DNA from: Oscillospiraceae bacterium | Lineage (GTDB): Bacteria; Bacillota; Clostridia; Oscillospirales; Oscillospiraceae | Length of the DNA: 40,923 nucleotides | Assembly: GCA_031281255.1 (NCBI GenBank) | Contig: JAITFR010000043.1 | Span: 1 to 40,923, forward strand | Direction: 5' to 3' | Shown: positions 32,743 through 40,923 of the stretch, in pieces | Position numbering within the stretch: position 1 is the stretch's first letter | Layout: every line of letters starts with the position of its first letter | The notes under the pieces: model-generated | The model's input: only the letters and a program-made list of their open reading frames with translations | Databases searched by the model: none | Told to the model about the DNA's origin: nothing | Program-made: the position numbers and the translations under genes

Positions 32743-34740
32743 ATGAAAAAAATCGATATACGTATAAAGGTCATGGCTTCAGTTATATTACTCTCTTTGT
32801 TGTGCGGAATATCCGTGCTCATTTCGTCGTTGTATTTCTATGATGCTCGTCTTAGTGATGCTATGAGTGAAAAAATCGAAAACAGTAAGTCAGTAATTGA
32901 TATAGCTATTGATAATATATCTGAAAGAACAAGAGTATCTGCAGCCAGATTAACTGAAGATATTGACTTTATTGTTGCATTTAATGAGCATGATTATACA
33001 ACCCTTGTGGAATTAATGAATTCAGAAAAGCAACTATCAGGTTTAGACTTTGGTATTCTTGTAGATTTAGAAGGTAATGTAATATTAAGAACACATGATA
33101 TTGATAACAATGGTGATAATATATCAGATCAATCAGATGTGAACACAGCTCTTACAGGAGAAACTGTAACAGCAATTACTCCGGGATTACAAGAACCCCT
33201 TAGAATTAGCACCAGCACACCTATAAAAGATGAAGAAGATAATATATTAGGTATGATATCTATCGGATATAGTATGAACAAACGTGCATTTGCACTGTTA
33301 TTACATGATAGTGCAGGAAGTGAGATTACAGTATTTGAAGGTGGTTCAAGTATTTCATCAACACTAAGATTTCCGGCACTTTCTAATGCAGGCTCAACTA
33401 CACAAAATGAAATCCTTGAAATAGTATTAAACGGTGGAGTTTATGAAGGACAACTAAGCTTCATAGATACTACTATATTTTCCAGAATTACTCCAATTTA
33501 TGATGGTAGTGGAAATATAGTGGGTATGATGTTAGTGGGTGTCTCAACAGGTGATGCAGAAAGAAGTATGTTCTTCTTTATATTAAGAGGTAGTTTAATA
33601 ATATTAGCTGTAATGATTATAGCAATTGTTATTTCTCATTTAACATGTAAAGGAATAGAAAAACGTTTAGATACAATGATTGAAAGTATAGCTAAACGTG
33701 ATACATTACTCGAAGCTGTTAACGAAGCCTCTATAATACTTCTTGAAATTGACGAAGAGGAAGAGGTACGTGAACCGGTTATAGCAGGTCTGGAGTTTTT
33801 AGGAAAATCTCTGGAGGTTGACCGTGTTCACCTTTGGCAAAGTAAAGAAGATGAAAAAGAAATCACATTTACACGTGAGTATAGCTGGTTAAACGATTAT
33901 GCTAAACATAGATCAAACATTCCAAAGAAAATCAGAGCTTCAAACGAAAAAGATACACAAGACTTGATGGCTGTTTTCCGCAGTGGTGACGTTGTGAGCG
34001 GTACAATAACTGAAATGCCGCCCAAATACCAAGAAATACTAAAACCACTCAGTGCTAAGTCAATGACTATTATTCCTGTCTTTATGGATGGACAGCTTTG
34101 GGGACTATTCTCAATAGATAGTTTAATGCAAGATCAAATTATCACAGAAGAAGAAATCACAATACTACGCTCTGTTTCACTTATGATGGCGAATGTTGTT
34201 AAACGTTATTTAATGAAAATTGAAAACAAAAAAGTATATCTTGATGGACTTACAGGTATTTACAATAGACGCTACTTTGATGAAACAATGGTAAAAGTTA
34301 TTGGTACACTTGCTCGTGCCGGTGGTGAGCTTAGTTTGATGATGATTGATATAGACTACTTCAAAAAATACAATGATACATACGGTCATGATGCCGGTGA
34401 TGTTTGTTTAATAAAAATTGCTGACGTATTAACAAAAAGTGTTATGCGTACAGAGGACTTTGTAGCACGTTACGGTGGTGAAGAGTTTGTTGTTGTTCTG
34501 CCAAATACTGATGAAGCCGGTGCTATAGCTATTGCAGAAAAAATCATAGAAAACATTCATGCCAGTAATATTGAGCATAAAGCAAGTGAAGTAGCTACTC
34601 ATATAACCGCTTCAATAGGTATTTCTACCGGAAAAGTTACTGAGTTTAGCTCCTCTGACCCATTTTTGAAAAGAGCAGACGAGATGCTGTATAAATCAAA
34701 ACAGAACGGTAGAAACCAATTTACATTTAGTAATATGTAG
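32743..34740 (+). CDS. Membrane sensor diguanylate cyclase (Cache-GAF-GGDEF)
   Basis: 665 residues: transmembrane segment 1 (about 10-32), an extracellular Cache-like sensor (about 35-275), transmembrane segment 2 (about 281-303), a GAF domain (about 325-490), and a GGDEF domain (about 500-662) with YLDGLTGIYNRRYF and the active-site GGEEF at 578-582. RTED at 569-572, five residues before, is an intact inhibitory I-site. It should make cyclic di-GMP and be feedback-inhibited by it. The EAL partner is not in the window. It begins 26 bp after the coiled-coil gene, with AAGGGTG before the ATG, so probably cotranscribed. Confidence 0.93.
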   Translation: MKKIDIRIKVMASVILLSLLCGISVLISSLYFYDARLSDAMSEKIENSKSVIDIAIDNISERTRVSAARLTEDIDFIVAFNEHDYTTLVELMNSEKQLSGLDFGILVDLEGNVILRTHDIDNNGDNISDQSDVNTALTGETVTAITPGLQEPLRISTSTPIKDEEDNILGMISIGYSMNKRAFALLLHDSAGSEITVFEGGSSISSTLRFPALSNAGSTTQNEILEIVLNGGVYEGQLSFIDTTIFSRITPIYDGSGNIVGMMLVGVSTGDAERSMFFFILRGSLIILAVMIIAIVISHLTCKGIEKRLDTMIESIAKRDTLLEAVNEASIILLEIDEEEEVREPVIAGLEFLGKSLEVDRVHLWQSKEDEKEITFTREYSWLNDYAKHRSNIPKKIRASNEKDTQDLMAVFRSGDVVSGTITEMPPKYQEILKPLSAKSMTIIPVFMDGQLWGLFSIDSLMQDQIITEEEITILRSVSLMMANVVKRYLMKIENKKVYLDGLTGIYNRRYFDETMVKVIGTLARAGGELSLMMIDIDYFKKYNDTYGHDAGDVCLIKIADVLTKSVMRTEDFVARYGGEEFVVVLPNTDEAGAIAIAEKIIENIHASNIEHKASEVATHITASIGISTGKVTEFSSSDPFLKRADEMLYKSKQNGRNQFTFSNM

Positions 34741-34761
34741 TTTTTAGATTTATAAAAACAG

Positions 34762-34787
34762 AGCGGGACGATTATATATCGTTCCGC
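34762..34787 (+). terminator. Hairpin after the diguanylate cyclase gene
   Basis: AGCGG-G-ACGAT (34762-34772) pairs with ATCGT-T-CCGCT (34777/8-34787), an 11-bp stem with one G-U and a loop of about 5 nt. The tail is AT-rich but not a T run, so it may be a weak or processing hairpin. Confidence 0.5.
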
Positions 34788-34798
34788 TACGATTATAT

Positions 34799-34827
34799 TT
34801 GCATTTTTGATATATATATGATAATAT
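34799..34827 (+). promoter_or_regulatory. Candidate promoter of the tig-clpP-clpX-lon run
   Basis: TTGCAT (34799-34804), 17-bp spacer, TAATAT (34822-34827). The leader is about 55 nt. No CtsR or CIRCE heat-shock operator was recognised in the gap. Confidence 0.48.
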
Positions 34828-34889
34828 TTCGTGGTTGTGCATATACATGAAAGAGATTAACAATTAGCTAAAATCGGGAGGAAAGATAG

Positions 34890-36260
34890 TTGAACTTAAA
34901 GAGTAGTGAGAAGAAAGAAAAAAACGATGTTGAGATAGTTATTGAAGTAAGTCCGGAAGAAATGGAAGAAGCTGTAAATAAGGCTTACCATAAAAACAAA
35001 GGTCGTATTGCTGTGCCCGGATTTCGTAAAGGTAAAGCACCTCGTGCTATCATAGAACGTATGTATGGTAAAGAAATGTTTTTAGGTGATGCTATGGAAG
35101 CACTAATGCCTGAAGTATTACGTTATGCAATGAAAGATACAGAGTTTAATGTTGTCGGATATCCGAAAGTCACAGATTTTGACGTAAAAGATGATACAAA
35201 GGGTGCTGAGATTACACTAATGGTTGCATTATATCCTGAGATTACATTAGGTGAATATAAAGGTCTTAGTGCAAGCAAACCAGATATTGATATTCCTGAC
35301 AGTGAAATAGATGCTGAGATTGAAAAAATTCGTACACGTAATGCACGTATAGAAAAAGTAGATCGTGCAGCAGCAATGGGTGATACAACTATAATTGATT
35401 TTGAAGGATTTATTGATGGAGTACCATTTGATGGTGGAAAAGGTGAAAATTACGAATTAGAGCTTGGTTCAAGTTCATTTATACCGGGATTTGAAGAACA
35501 AATAGTAGGTATGAAAATTGGAGAAGAACGTGATTTAGACCTCGTTTTCCCAGAACAATACAAAGAAGACCTGGCAGGAAGACCTGTTATATTTAAAGTA
35601 AAACTCAATGAAGTAAAAGAAAAAATACTACCGGAGCTTGATGATGAGTTTGCTAAAGACGTTTCAGAGTTTGACACCTTAAAAGAATACAAAGACGACA
35701 TAAAAGCAAATCTTCTCAAATCACGAATGGCTGAAGTTGATGAGGTATTTGAAAATGAACTTATGCAACAAGTAATTGAATCAATGCAAGGTGATATACC
35801 GGAAGCAATGATTGAAGGAAAAATGGATATGATTTCAGAAAACTTTAATCGTCAGATGTCTTCTTATGGAATGCAACCTGCTCAATATATGCAAATGCTT
35901 GGTATAACTCCGGAGATTTACAAAGAAAGAATGCGTAAACAAGCAGAACAACAAGTAAAAGCCACTTTAGCTCTCGAAAAAATCGCAGAATTAGAAAATA
36001 TCGAGATTACAGAAGAGATGATTGAAGATGAATATAAAGAAGCTGCTGAAATATACAAAATGGAAGTAGAAAAGATAAAAGAAAATGTATCAAAAAATGA
36101 TATAACAAAAGACCTTAAACTTAAAGCAGCAGCAAAGATAATAACAGACTCGGCAAAAATAACAAAAGAGAAACCGGCTAAATCCGAATCAACAGAGAAA
36201 AAAGCAACTACAAAAAAAGCCGCTCCCAAAAAAGCAGCAACTGAAAAAAAGGAGAATTAA
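34890..36260 (+). CDS. tig: Trigger factor
   Basis: 456 residues: ribosome-binding N-terminal domain with the signature [15 protein letters not shown] (about 43-57), the FKBP-type PPIase domain (about 165-250, [21 protein letters not shown] first part) and the long helical C-terminal domain. The last 30 residues are a Lys/Ala/Thr-rich tail ([14 protein letters not shown]), longer than usual. It shields nascent chains at the exit tunnel and speeds proline isomerisation. The TTG start is supported by GGGAGG 8 nt upstream and by the family N-terminus. Two bp before clpP, as in many Firmicutes. Confidence 0.97.
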   Translation: MNLKSSEKKEKNDVEIVIEVSPEEMEEAVNKAYHKNKGRIAVPGFRKGKAPRAIIERMYGKEMFLGDAMEALMPEVLRYAMKDTEFNVVGYPKVTDFDVKDDTKGAEITLMVALYPEITLGEYKGLSASKPDIDIPDSEIDAEIEKIRTRNARIEKVDRAAAMGDTTIIDFEGFIDGVPFDGGKGENYELELGSSSFIPGFEEQIVGMKIGEERDLDLVFPEQYKEDLAGRPVIFKVKLNEVKEKILPELDDEFAKDVSEFDTLKEYKDDIKANLLKSRMAEVDEVFENELMQQVIESMQGDIPEAMIEGKMDMISENFNRQMSSYGMQPAQYMQMLGITPEIYKERMRKQAEQQVKATLALEKIAELENIEITEEMIEDEYKEAAEIYKMEVEKIKENVSKNDITKDLKLKAAAKIITDSAKITKEKPAKSESTEKKATTKKAAPKKAATEKKEN

Positions 36261-36262
36261 TA

Positions 36263-36844
36263 ATGAGTTTAGTACCAATTGTAGTAGAACAAACCTCACG
36301 CGGAGAACGTTCATATGATATTTTTTCAAGATTATTAAATGATCGTATCATAATCCTCAGTGAAGATGTTAATGACACAACAGCAAGTCTTGTTGTTGCA
36401 CAAATGCTATATCTTGAAGCACAAGACCCCGATAAAGACATCCAGTTTTACATAAACAGTCCCGGAGGTTCAATTTCTTCAGGATTTGCAATTTACGATA
36501 CCATGCAATATATAAAATGTGATGTCTCAACAATATGTATAGGTCTTGCAGCAAGCATGGGCGCATTTTTGCTTTCATCGGGAGCAAAAGGAAAACGTGT
36601 TGCGCTGCCAAACTCAGAGATAATGATACACCAACCAATAGGCGGTTTTAGAGGACAAGTGACAGATATTCAAATTCACGCCGAGAGAATATTAGCTCTT
36701 AAAGAGCAACTAAACAAAATACTTGCCGACAACACAGGAAAAACAATTGATGTAGTACGTGAGGCTTCTGAACGTGATAACTTTATGACTGCGTTGGAAG
36801 CTATGGAGTTTGGTTTAATTGATAATGTAATTTCAAAAAGATAA
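36263..36844 (+). CDS. clpP: ATP-dependent Clp protease proteolytic subunit
   Basis: 193 residues with the catalytic triad Ser98 (LAASMGAFL), His123 (MIHQP) and Asp172 (SERDNFM). The start [20 protein letters not shown] has the first part typical of ClpP. Forms the double-heptamer chamber fed by ClpX next door. AAGGAG before the ATG comes from the end of tig. Confidence 0.98.
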   Translation: MSLVPIVVEQTSRGERSYDIFSRLLNDRIIILSEDVNDTTASLVVAQMLYLEAQDPDKDIQFYINSPGGSISSGFAIYDTMQYIKCDVSTICIGLAASMGAFLLSSGAKGKRVALPNSEIMIHQPIGGFRGQVTDIQIHAERILALKEQLNKILADNTGKTIDVVREASERDNFMTALEAMEFGLIDNVISKR

Positions 36845-36870
36845 TATAAAGATTATAAATAGGTGAAGTA

Positions 36871-38172
36871 ATGACAAAGTTTGAAGATATGAGCAGAGGT
36901 GTACACTGCAGTTTCTGTGGTAAATCACAAAATCAAGTTGATCGGATTATTGCAGGTCAGAGTTCATCATACATTTGTAATGAATGTGTGGCAGTTTGTA
37001 TAGGTATTATGGGCTTTGATACAGCTCATTTAGCACACGGGGAACTAGATATAGAGAAAATGATAGATAATTTCGGTTATCTACCAAAACCGGCTGAAAT
37101 CAAAGCAACACTTGATGATTATGCAATTGGTCAAGAAAACGCTAAAATTGCTCTGGCTGTGGCTGTTTACAATCATTACAAACGTTTACTGTTTCAAACA
37201 GATAATGATGTAGAACTACAAAAGAGCAATATATTGATAATTGGCCCAACCGGTAGTGGAAAAACACTCTTTGCACAAATATTGGCACGAACACTAAAAG
37301 TACCGTTTGCTATTGCAGATGCTACAACATTAACTGAAGCAGGTTATGTTGGTGATGATGTAGAGAATATTCTACTTAGATTATTACAAGCTGCTGATTT
37401 TGACGTTGATGCAGCAGAACGTGGGATAATCTACATTGATGAAATCGACAAGATTTCCAGAAAGAGTGAAAACGTATCAATAACCCGTGATGTTTCCGGT
37501 GAAGGTGTACAACAAACCCTCTTAAAAATATTAGAGGGAACTATTGCAAATGTTCCACCACAGGGTGGACGAAAGCATCCGCAGCAAGAGAATATCAGCA
37601 TTGATACAACAAATATACTATTCATTTGCGGTGGTGCATTTGATGGCATTGATAAACTAATCGAAAAAAGACTTGATAAAAAAACCATTGGTTTTGGAGC
37701 AGAAATCAAAACTCGTAAAGAAAAAGATATTGGTGAACTACTTGAGGAAATACAGTCAAGCGATTTACTAAAATACGGATTAATACCGGAACTTGTAGGA
37801 CGTTTACCGGTAATTGCACCACTAAAACCGCTTACTCGTGAGGATATGATACGAATACTCAAAGAGCCGAAAAACTCTCTGGTTCGTCAGTTTACAACAC
37901 TTGTAGGTTATGACAATGTAGAGCTTCATTATACACAAGATGCACTGGAAGCTATTGCTGATAAAGCTATAGATATGGAAATCGGAGCACGTGGATTACG
38001 AAGTGTTTTAGAGAAGGTAATGCTTCAAATTATGTATGATATTCCATCGGATGAAAAAGTAAAAAAAGTTACTATAACAAAAGAATGCATCACTGAAGGT
38101 GCTGCACCAAAAATCGTAAAACGTAAACCACCAAAAATTGACATAGAACTTGATACGGCAACCGCCAGTTAA
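36871..38172 (+). CDS. clpX: ATP-dependent Clp protease ATP-binding subunit ClpX
   Basis: 433 residues. N-terminal C4 zinc-binding domain (CSFCGKSQ and CNECVAVC, about 14-43), AAA+ domain with Walker A GPTGSGKT (about 128-135), pore loop GYVGDD, Walker B IIYIDEID, and the ClpP-docking IGF loop in TIGFGAEIK. The C-terminus ends in a short basic and acidic tail. It unfolds tagged substrates into ClpP. Between clpP (26 bp) and lon (19 bp). Confidence 0.98.
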   Translation: MTKFEDMSRGVHCSFCGKSQNQVDRIIAGQSSSYICNECVAVCIGIMGFDTAHLAHGELDIEKMIDNFGYLPKPAEIKATLDDYAIGQENAKIALAVAVYNHYKRLLFQTDNDVELQKSNILIIGPTGSGKTLFAQILARTLKVPFAIADATTLTEAGYVGDDVENILLRLLQAADFDVDAAERGIIYIDEIDKISRKSENVSITRDVSGEGVQQTLLKILEGTIANVPPQGGRKHPQQENISIDTTNILFICGGAFDGIDKLIEKRLDKKTIGFGAEIKTRKEKDIGELLEEIQSSDLLKYGLIPELVGRLPVIAPLKPLTREDMIRILKEPKNSLVRQFTTLVGYDNVELHYTQDALEAIADKAIDMEIGARGLRSVLEKVMLQIMYDIPSDEKVKKVTITKECITEGAAPKIVKRKPPKIDIELDTATAS

Positions 38173-38191
38173 GATTTAAGATAGGACAAGT

Positions 38192-40633
38192 ATGCAAGAA
38201 AATACAATAATAACTGAACAATTACCACTTTTAGCACTTAGAGGGCTTTCGGTATTCCCAAATATGCTCTTAAACTTTGATGTTGAGCGAGCAATGTCAA
38301 CCGGTGCATTAGATATAGCTTCCGGTGGAGATAGAAGAATATTTCTTATTGCTCAAAAAGATATTTCTAACGAAGTACCATGCCAGCGTGATTTGTACAA
38401 AATTGGAACAATTTGTATCATAAAGCAAGTATTAAAAATACCGGGTGGTGGTATGAAAGTGCTTGTGGAGGGAAAAAGCCGTGCAAGGCTTATTTCTATT
38501 TTTGAAGAAAAGAAATACTATACGGCAGAGGTTGAAGCAATACCGGAAAAAGTTATAACACGCCGCACAACCAAAATAGAAGCATTAATGCGTAAGGTGA
38601 CACATTTGTTTGAAACATATATCGCAATAACTCCGGGTATTGGAAAAGAGTCAATGGTAAATCTTTACGCAATTAAAGACCCCGGTGTTTTAGCAGACAG
38701 TATAATTCAAAACATATATTCAAAATCCGAAAGTAAACAGCTTATTTTAGATACTATCAACCCTGTAAAACGTCTGGAACTTTTAGGAGATATTCTTGCA
38801 CGTGAAATTGATGTAATGACAATTGAACGTCAAATTGATGTAAAACTAAGAGCAAAATTAGATGGAAGTCATAGAGATTTTGTCTTACGTGAACAACTTA
38901 GAGTTATTCAATCAGAGCTTGGTGATGCACCTGATGAAGATACAAGTGAATTACAAAAATACAGAGATGGAATAGCAGCTCTTGGATTAGAACCTGAATC
39001 TGAAGCAAAGGTTTCTAAAGAAGTAGATAAGCTTGAGAAACAATCATATGGGTCTGCGGAATCATCAGTAATTCGCAATTATCTTGATACTGTTTTAGAA
39101 TTACCATGGAATATTAAAACAAAAGAAAGAATAGACATTATTAAAGCAAGAAAAATACTTGATGATGATCACTTTGGATTAGATAAAGTAAAAGAACGTA
39201 TTCTAGAGTTTTTAGCTGTTAGACAATTATCACCCGAGATAAAAGGTGCAATAATCTGCTTAGTCGGTCCACCGGGAGTGGGCAAAACCTCTGTTGCTAT
39301 CAGCGTTGCTGATGCATTAAATAGAAAACTTGCCAGAATATCTTTGGGTGGCGTTCATGATGAAGCAGAAATACGAGGACACAGAAAAACATACATAGGC
39401 GCAATGCCGGGCAGGATAATTGCAGCTTTAAAGCAAGCCGGTAGTAGCAATCCTCTTGTAGTACTTGATGAGATAGATAAGATTGGTCGTGATCACAGAG
39501 GTGACCCTGCATCTGCTTTACTTGAAGCTCTTGACCCCGAACAAAACAAAACATTTCGTGATAATTATATGGAGATTCCATACGATTTATCAGAAATTAT
39601 GTTTATAACAACGGCAAATACAGTTGATACAATACCACGTCCTCTCCTTGACAGGATGGAGATTATTGAGCTTACAAGTTATACGGATTTAGAAAAACTA
39701 GAGATTGCAAAACGGCACTTAGTACCAAAACAACGTAAAAAACACGGCATTTCAGGCAATCAATTAAGATTTACTGATGAAGCATTACTGGAGATAATTT
39801 CATCGTATACAAGAGAATCAGGTGTTCGTATCTTAGAGCGTGAAATAGCAGCAGTATGCAGAAAAACAGCAGCTAAACTTGCAACAGGTGAAATCAAATC
39901 AGTAAAACTAAAAGCAAATATGCTTGACGAATATCTGGGTGTGCGTAAGTACTTACCTGAGAAGATACCACAAGGTTATGAGCTAGGCATCGCTAACGGT
40001 CTTGCATGGACAACAACCGGTGGTTGTGTGCTTGAAGTTGAAGTAAATGTTCTGCTTGGTACGGGTAAGCTTGAACTTACAGGTAATCTTGGTGATGTGA
40101 TGAAAGAATCTGCACAAGCAGCAGTTTCTTACATACGAAGCAGGGCAGACAGGCTGGATATTGCTCCCGATTTTTATACCACACATGATATTCACATACA
40201 TTTTCCGGAAGGTGCAATACCAAAAGATGGGCCGTCAGCAGGAATTACGATGTGTCTTGCTGTAATTTCGGCACTTAGTGGTGCACCGGTAAGACGTGAT
40301 ATAGCAATGACAGGGGAGATCACATTACGTGGGCGTATCATGCGCATAGGTGGTCTCAAAGAGAAAACAATGGCTGCACTTAGAGCAGGTGTAAAGACAA
40401 TTATTATTCCGACAGAAAATGAACCCGATTTAGATGATATTGATCAAACAGTTAGAAGTCAACTAAACTTTATAACAACAGAAAATATTGATGATATTCT
40501 TGATATTGCACTCGACTTTACTAAGGTAAATAAGACGAAAAAGCTTGCAAATAAAGAACTTGTTAAAGAGAGTATTCCATTATCTGACAGTAAAAAACAA
40601 TCTCAAACAATTCAATCTTCAATTAAACACTAA
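38192..40633 (+). CDS. lon: ATP-dependent protease Lon
   Basis: 813 residues of LonA type: N-terminal LON domain (about 10-200), a helical linker, AAA+ with Walker A GPPGVGKTS (about 358-366) and Walker B PLVVLDEIDKIG, and the protease domain with Ser682 (PKDGPSAGITM) and Lys725 (GGLKEKTMAA). The last 35 residues are a polar Lys/Ser-rich tail beyond the usual end. It degrades damaged and regulatory proteins. Follows clpX and precedes ysxC, the standard Firmicutes order. Confidence 0.98.
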   Translation: MQENTIITEQLPLLALRGLSVFPNMLLNFDVERAMSTGALDIASGGDRRIFLIAQKDISNEVPCQRDLYKIGTICIIKQVLKIPGGGMKVLVEGKSRARLISIFEEKKYYTAEVEAIPEKVITRRTTKIEALMRKVTHLFETYIAITPGIGKESMVNLYAIKDPGVLADSIIQNIYSKSESKQLILDTINPVKRLELLGDILAREIDVMTIERQIDVKLRAKLDGSHRDFVLREQLRVIQSELGDAPDEDTSELQKYRDGIAALGLEPESEAKVSKEVDKLEKQSYGSAESSVIRNYLDTVLELPWNIKTKERIDIIKARKILDDDHFGLDKVKERILEFLAVRQLSPEIKGAIICLVGPPGVGKTSVAISVADALNRKLARISLGGVHDEAEIRGHRKTYIGAMPGRIIAALKQAGSSNPLVVLDEIDKIGRDHRGDPASALLEALDPEQNKTFRDNYMEIPYDLSEIMFITTANTVDTIPRPLLDRMEIIELTSYTDLEKLEIAKRHLVPKQRKKHGISGNQLRFTDEALLEIISSYTRESGVRILEREIAAVCRKTAAKLATGEIKSVKLKANMLDEYLGVRKYLPEKIPQGYELGIANGLAWTTTGGCVLEVEVNVLLGTGKLELTGNLGDVMKESAQAAVSYIRSRADRLDIAPDFYTTHDIHIHFPEGAIPKDGPSAGITMCLAVISALSGAPVRRDIAMTGEITLRGRIMRIGGLKEKTMAALRAGVKTIIIPTENEPDLDDIDQTVRSQLNFITTENIDDILDIALDFTKVNKTKKLANKELVKESIPLSDSKKQSQTIQSSIKH

Positions 40634-40648
40634 TATAGGACTATTTTC

Positions 40649-40923
40649 ATGAATCTCCATAATGTTGAGTTTATTAAATCAGTTGCAAACGCAAAAGATA
40701 TTTTATCAGATGGTTTACCGCAAATTGTTTTTTCCGGTAAGTCTAATGTTGGCAAATCATCTGTTATAAATAAGCTGCTAAACAGAAAACAATTTGCTCG
40801 TGTAAGTTCAACACCGGGAAAAACCATTCACATAAATTATTTTCTTATAGATAAAAAAGCTTATTTTGTAGACTTACCCGGTTATGGGTATGCAAAGGTA
40901 GCAAAGACTGAATACAACCGTTG
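40649..40923 (+). CDS. ysxC: Ribosome biogenesis GTPase YsxC/EngB, 5' part (cut by window end)
   Basis: The first 91 codons only. Start ATG 40649 with ATAGGAC 8 nt upstream and 15 bp after lon. P-loop FSGKSNVGKSS (about 28-38; Lys at the second position where Arg is more common), switch I with STPGKTIHINYF, and G3 VDLPGYGYAKV. YsxC helps late assembly of the 50S subunit. No stop codon before the window edge. Confidence 0.95.
   Translation, partial: MNLHNVEFIKSVANAKDILSDGLPQIVFSGKSNVGKSSVINKLLNRKQFARVSSTPGKTIHINYFLIDKKAYFVDLPGYGYAKVAKTEYNR

Overview
The window reads as a piece of chromosome from a low-GC Gram-positive bacterium, most likely a member of the Clostridia (Bacillota). The grounds are AT-rich sequence with strong AGGAGG-type ribosome binding sites, the gene blocks rpsF-ssb-rpsR and tig-clpP-clpX-lon-ysxC, FloA, a TIGR03905/TSCPD protein, VanW, ComEA, CheV and a DUF4015 glycoside hydrolase-like protein. 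Several intergenic repeats and a glutaminyl-tRNA synthetase (many Firmicutes use GatCAB instead) give it some individuality. I cannot name genus or species. No rRNA, tRNA, CRISPR array, prophage or complete insertion sequence was seen.

Layout. 1-910: 3' part of floA and a small basic protein, closed by a good terminator. 910-1652: a 740-bp gene-free stretch with two perfect DnaA boxes, several inverted repeats, a long palindromic (MITE-like) element and a decayed heptanucleotide repeat. 1653-3414: yebC and a Bax-inhibitor-1 membrane protein. 3411-5635 (minus): DUF1015 protein and a homocysteine S-methyltransferase domain protein. 5694-7621: glnS and a TSCPD protein. 7707-8726 (minus): rpsR, ssb, rpsF behind a consensus promoter and a three-hairpin leader. 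9052-10252 (minus): a membrane protein and a GlmU-like nucleotidyltransferase, divergent from a GNAT acetyltransferase. 11444-12454: an Rpn/TIGR01784 PD-(D/E)XK nuclease with a 42-bp repeat region and a candidate internal gene. 12765-15398: comEA and a two-component system. 15514-17950 (minus): gap and pyk. 18100-23168: hemW, vanW-family gene, dxs. 23193-24125 (minus): cheV. 24227-25531: DUF4015 protein. 25535-27714 (minus): ilvB-ilvN. 27756-34740: Sfp-type phosphopantetheinyl transferase, ATP-dependent DNA ligase-like protein, a compact uvrC, rsmD, coaD, a coiled-coil protein and a GGDEF sensor. 34890-end: tig, clpP, clpX, lon and the start of ysxC.

Functional themes are ordinary core metabolism (lower glycolysis, branched-chain amino acids, MEP isoprenoid pathway, CoA), protein quality control (trigger factor and two AAA+ proteases in one run), translation and signalling (CheV chemotaxis, OmpR/HK pair, diguanylate cyclase).

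The best candidate for something under-described is the Rpn gene at 11444. Inside it lies an in-frame ATG with a good Shine-Dalgarno and an extended -10 element, placed to make a separate C-terminal protein of about 123 residues that carries the variable repeats. This is the toxin/intragenic-antitoxin arrangement reported for E. coli Rpn proteins. Second is a UvrC that keeps both nuclease sites, the iron-sulfur cysteines and the UvrB-binding motif but lacks most of the linker and the whole C-terminal HhH domain. Third is a set of genes whose -10 element sits so close to ATG that their mRNAs would be leaderless, including one divergent pair served by a single symmetrical -10 palindrome.
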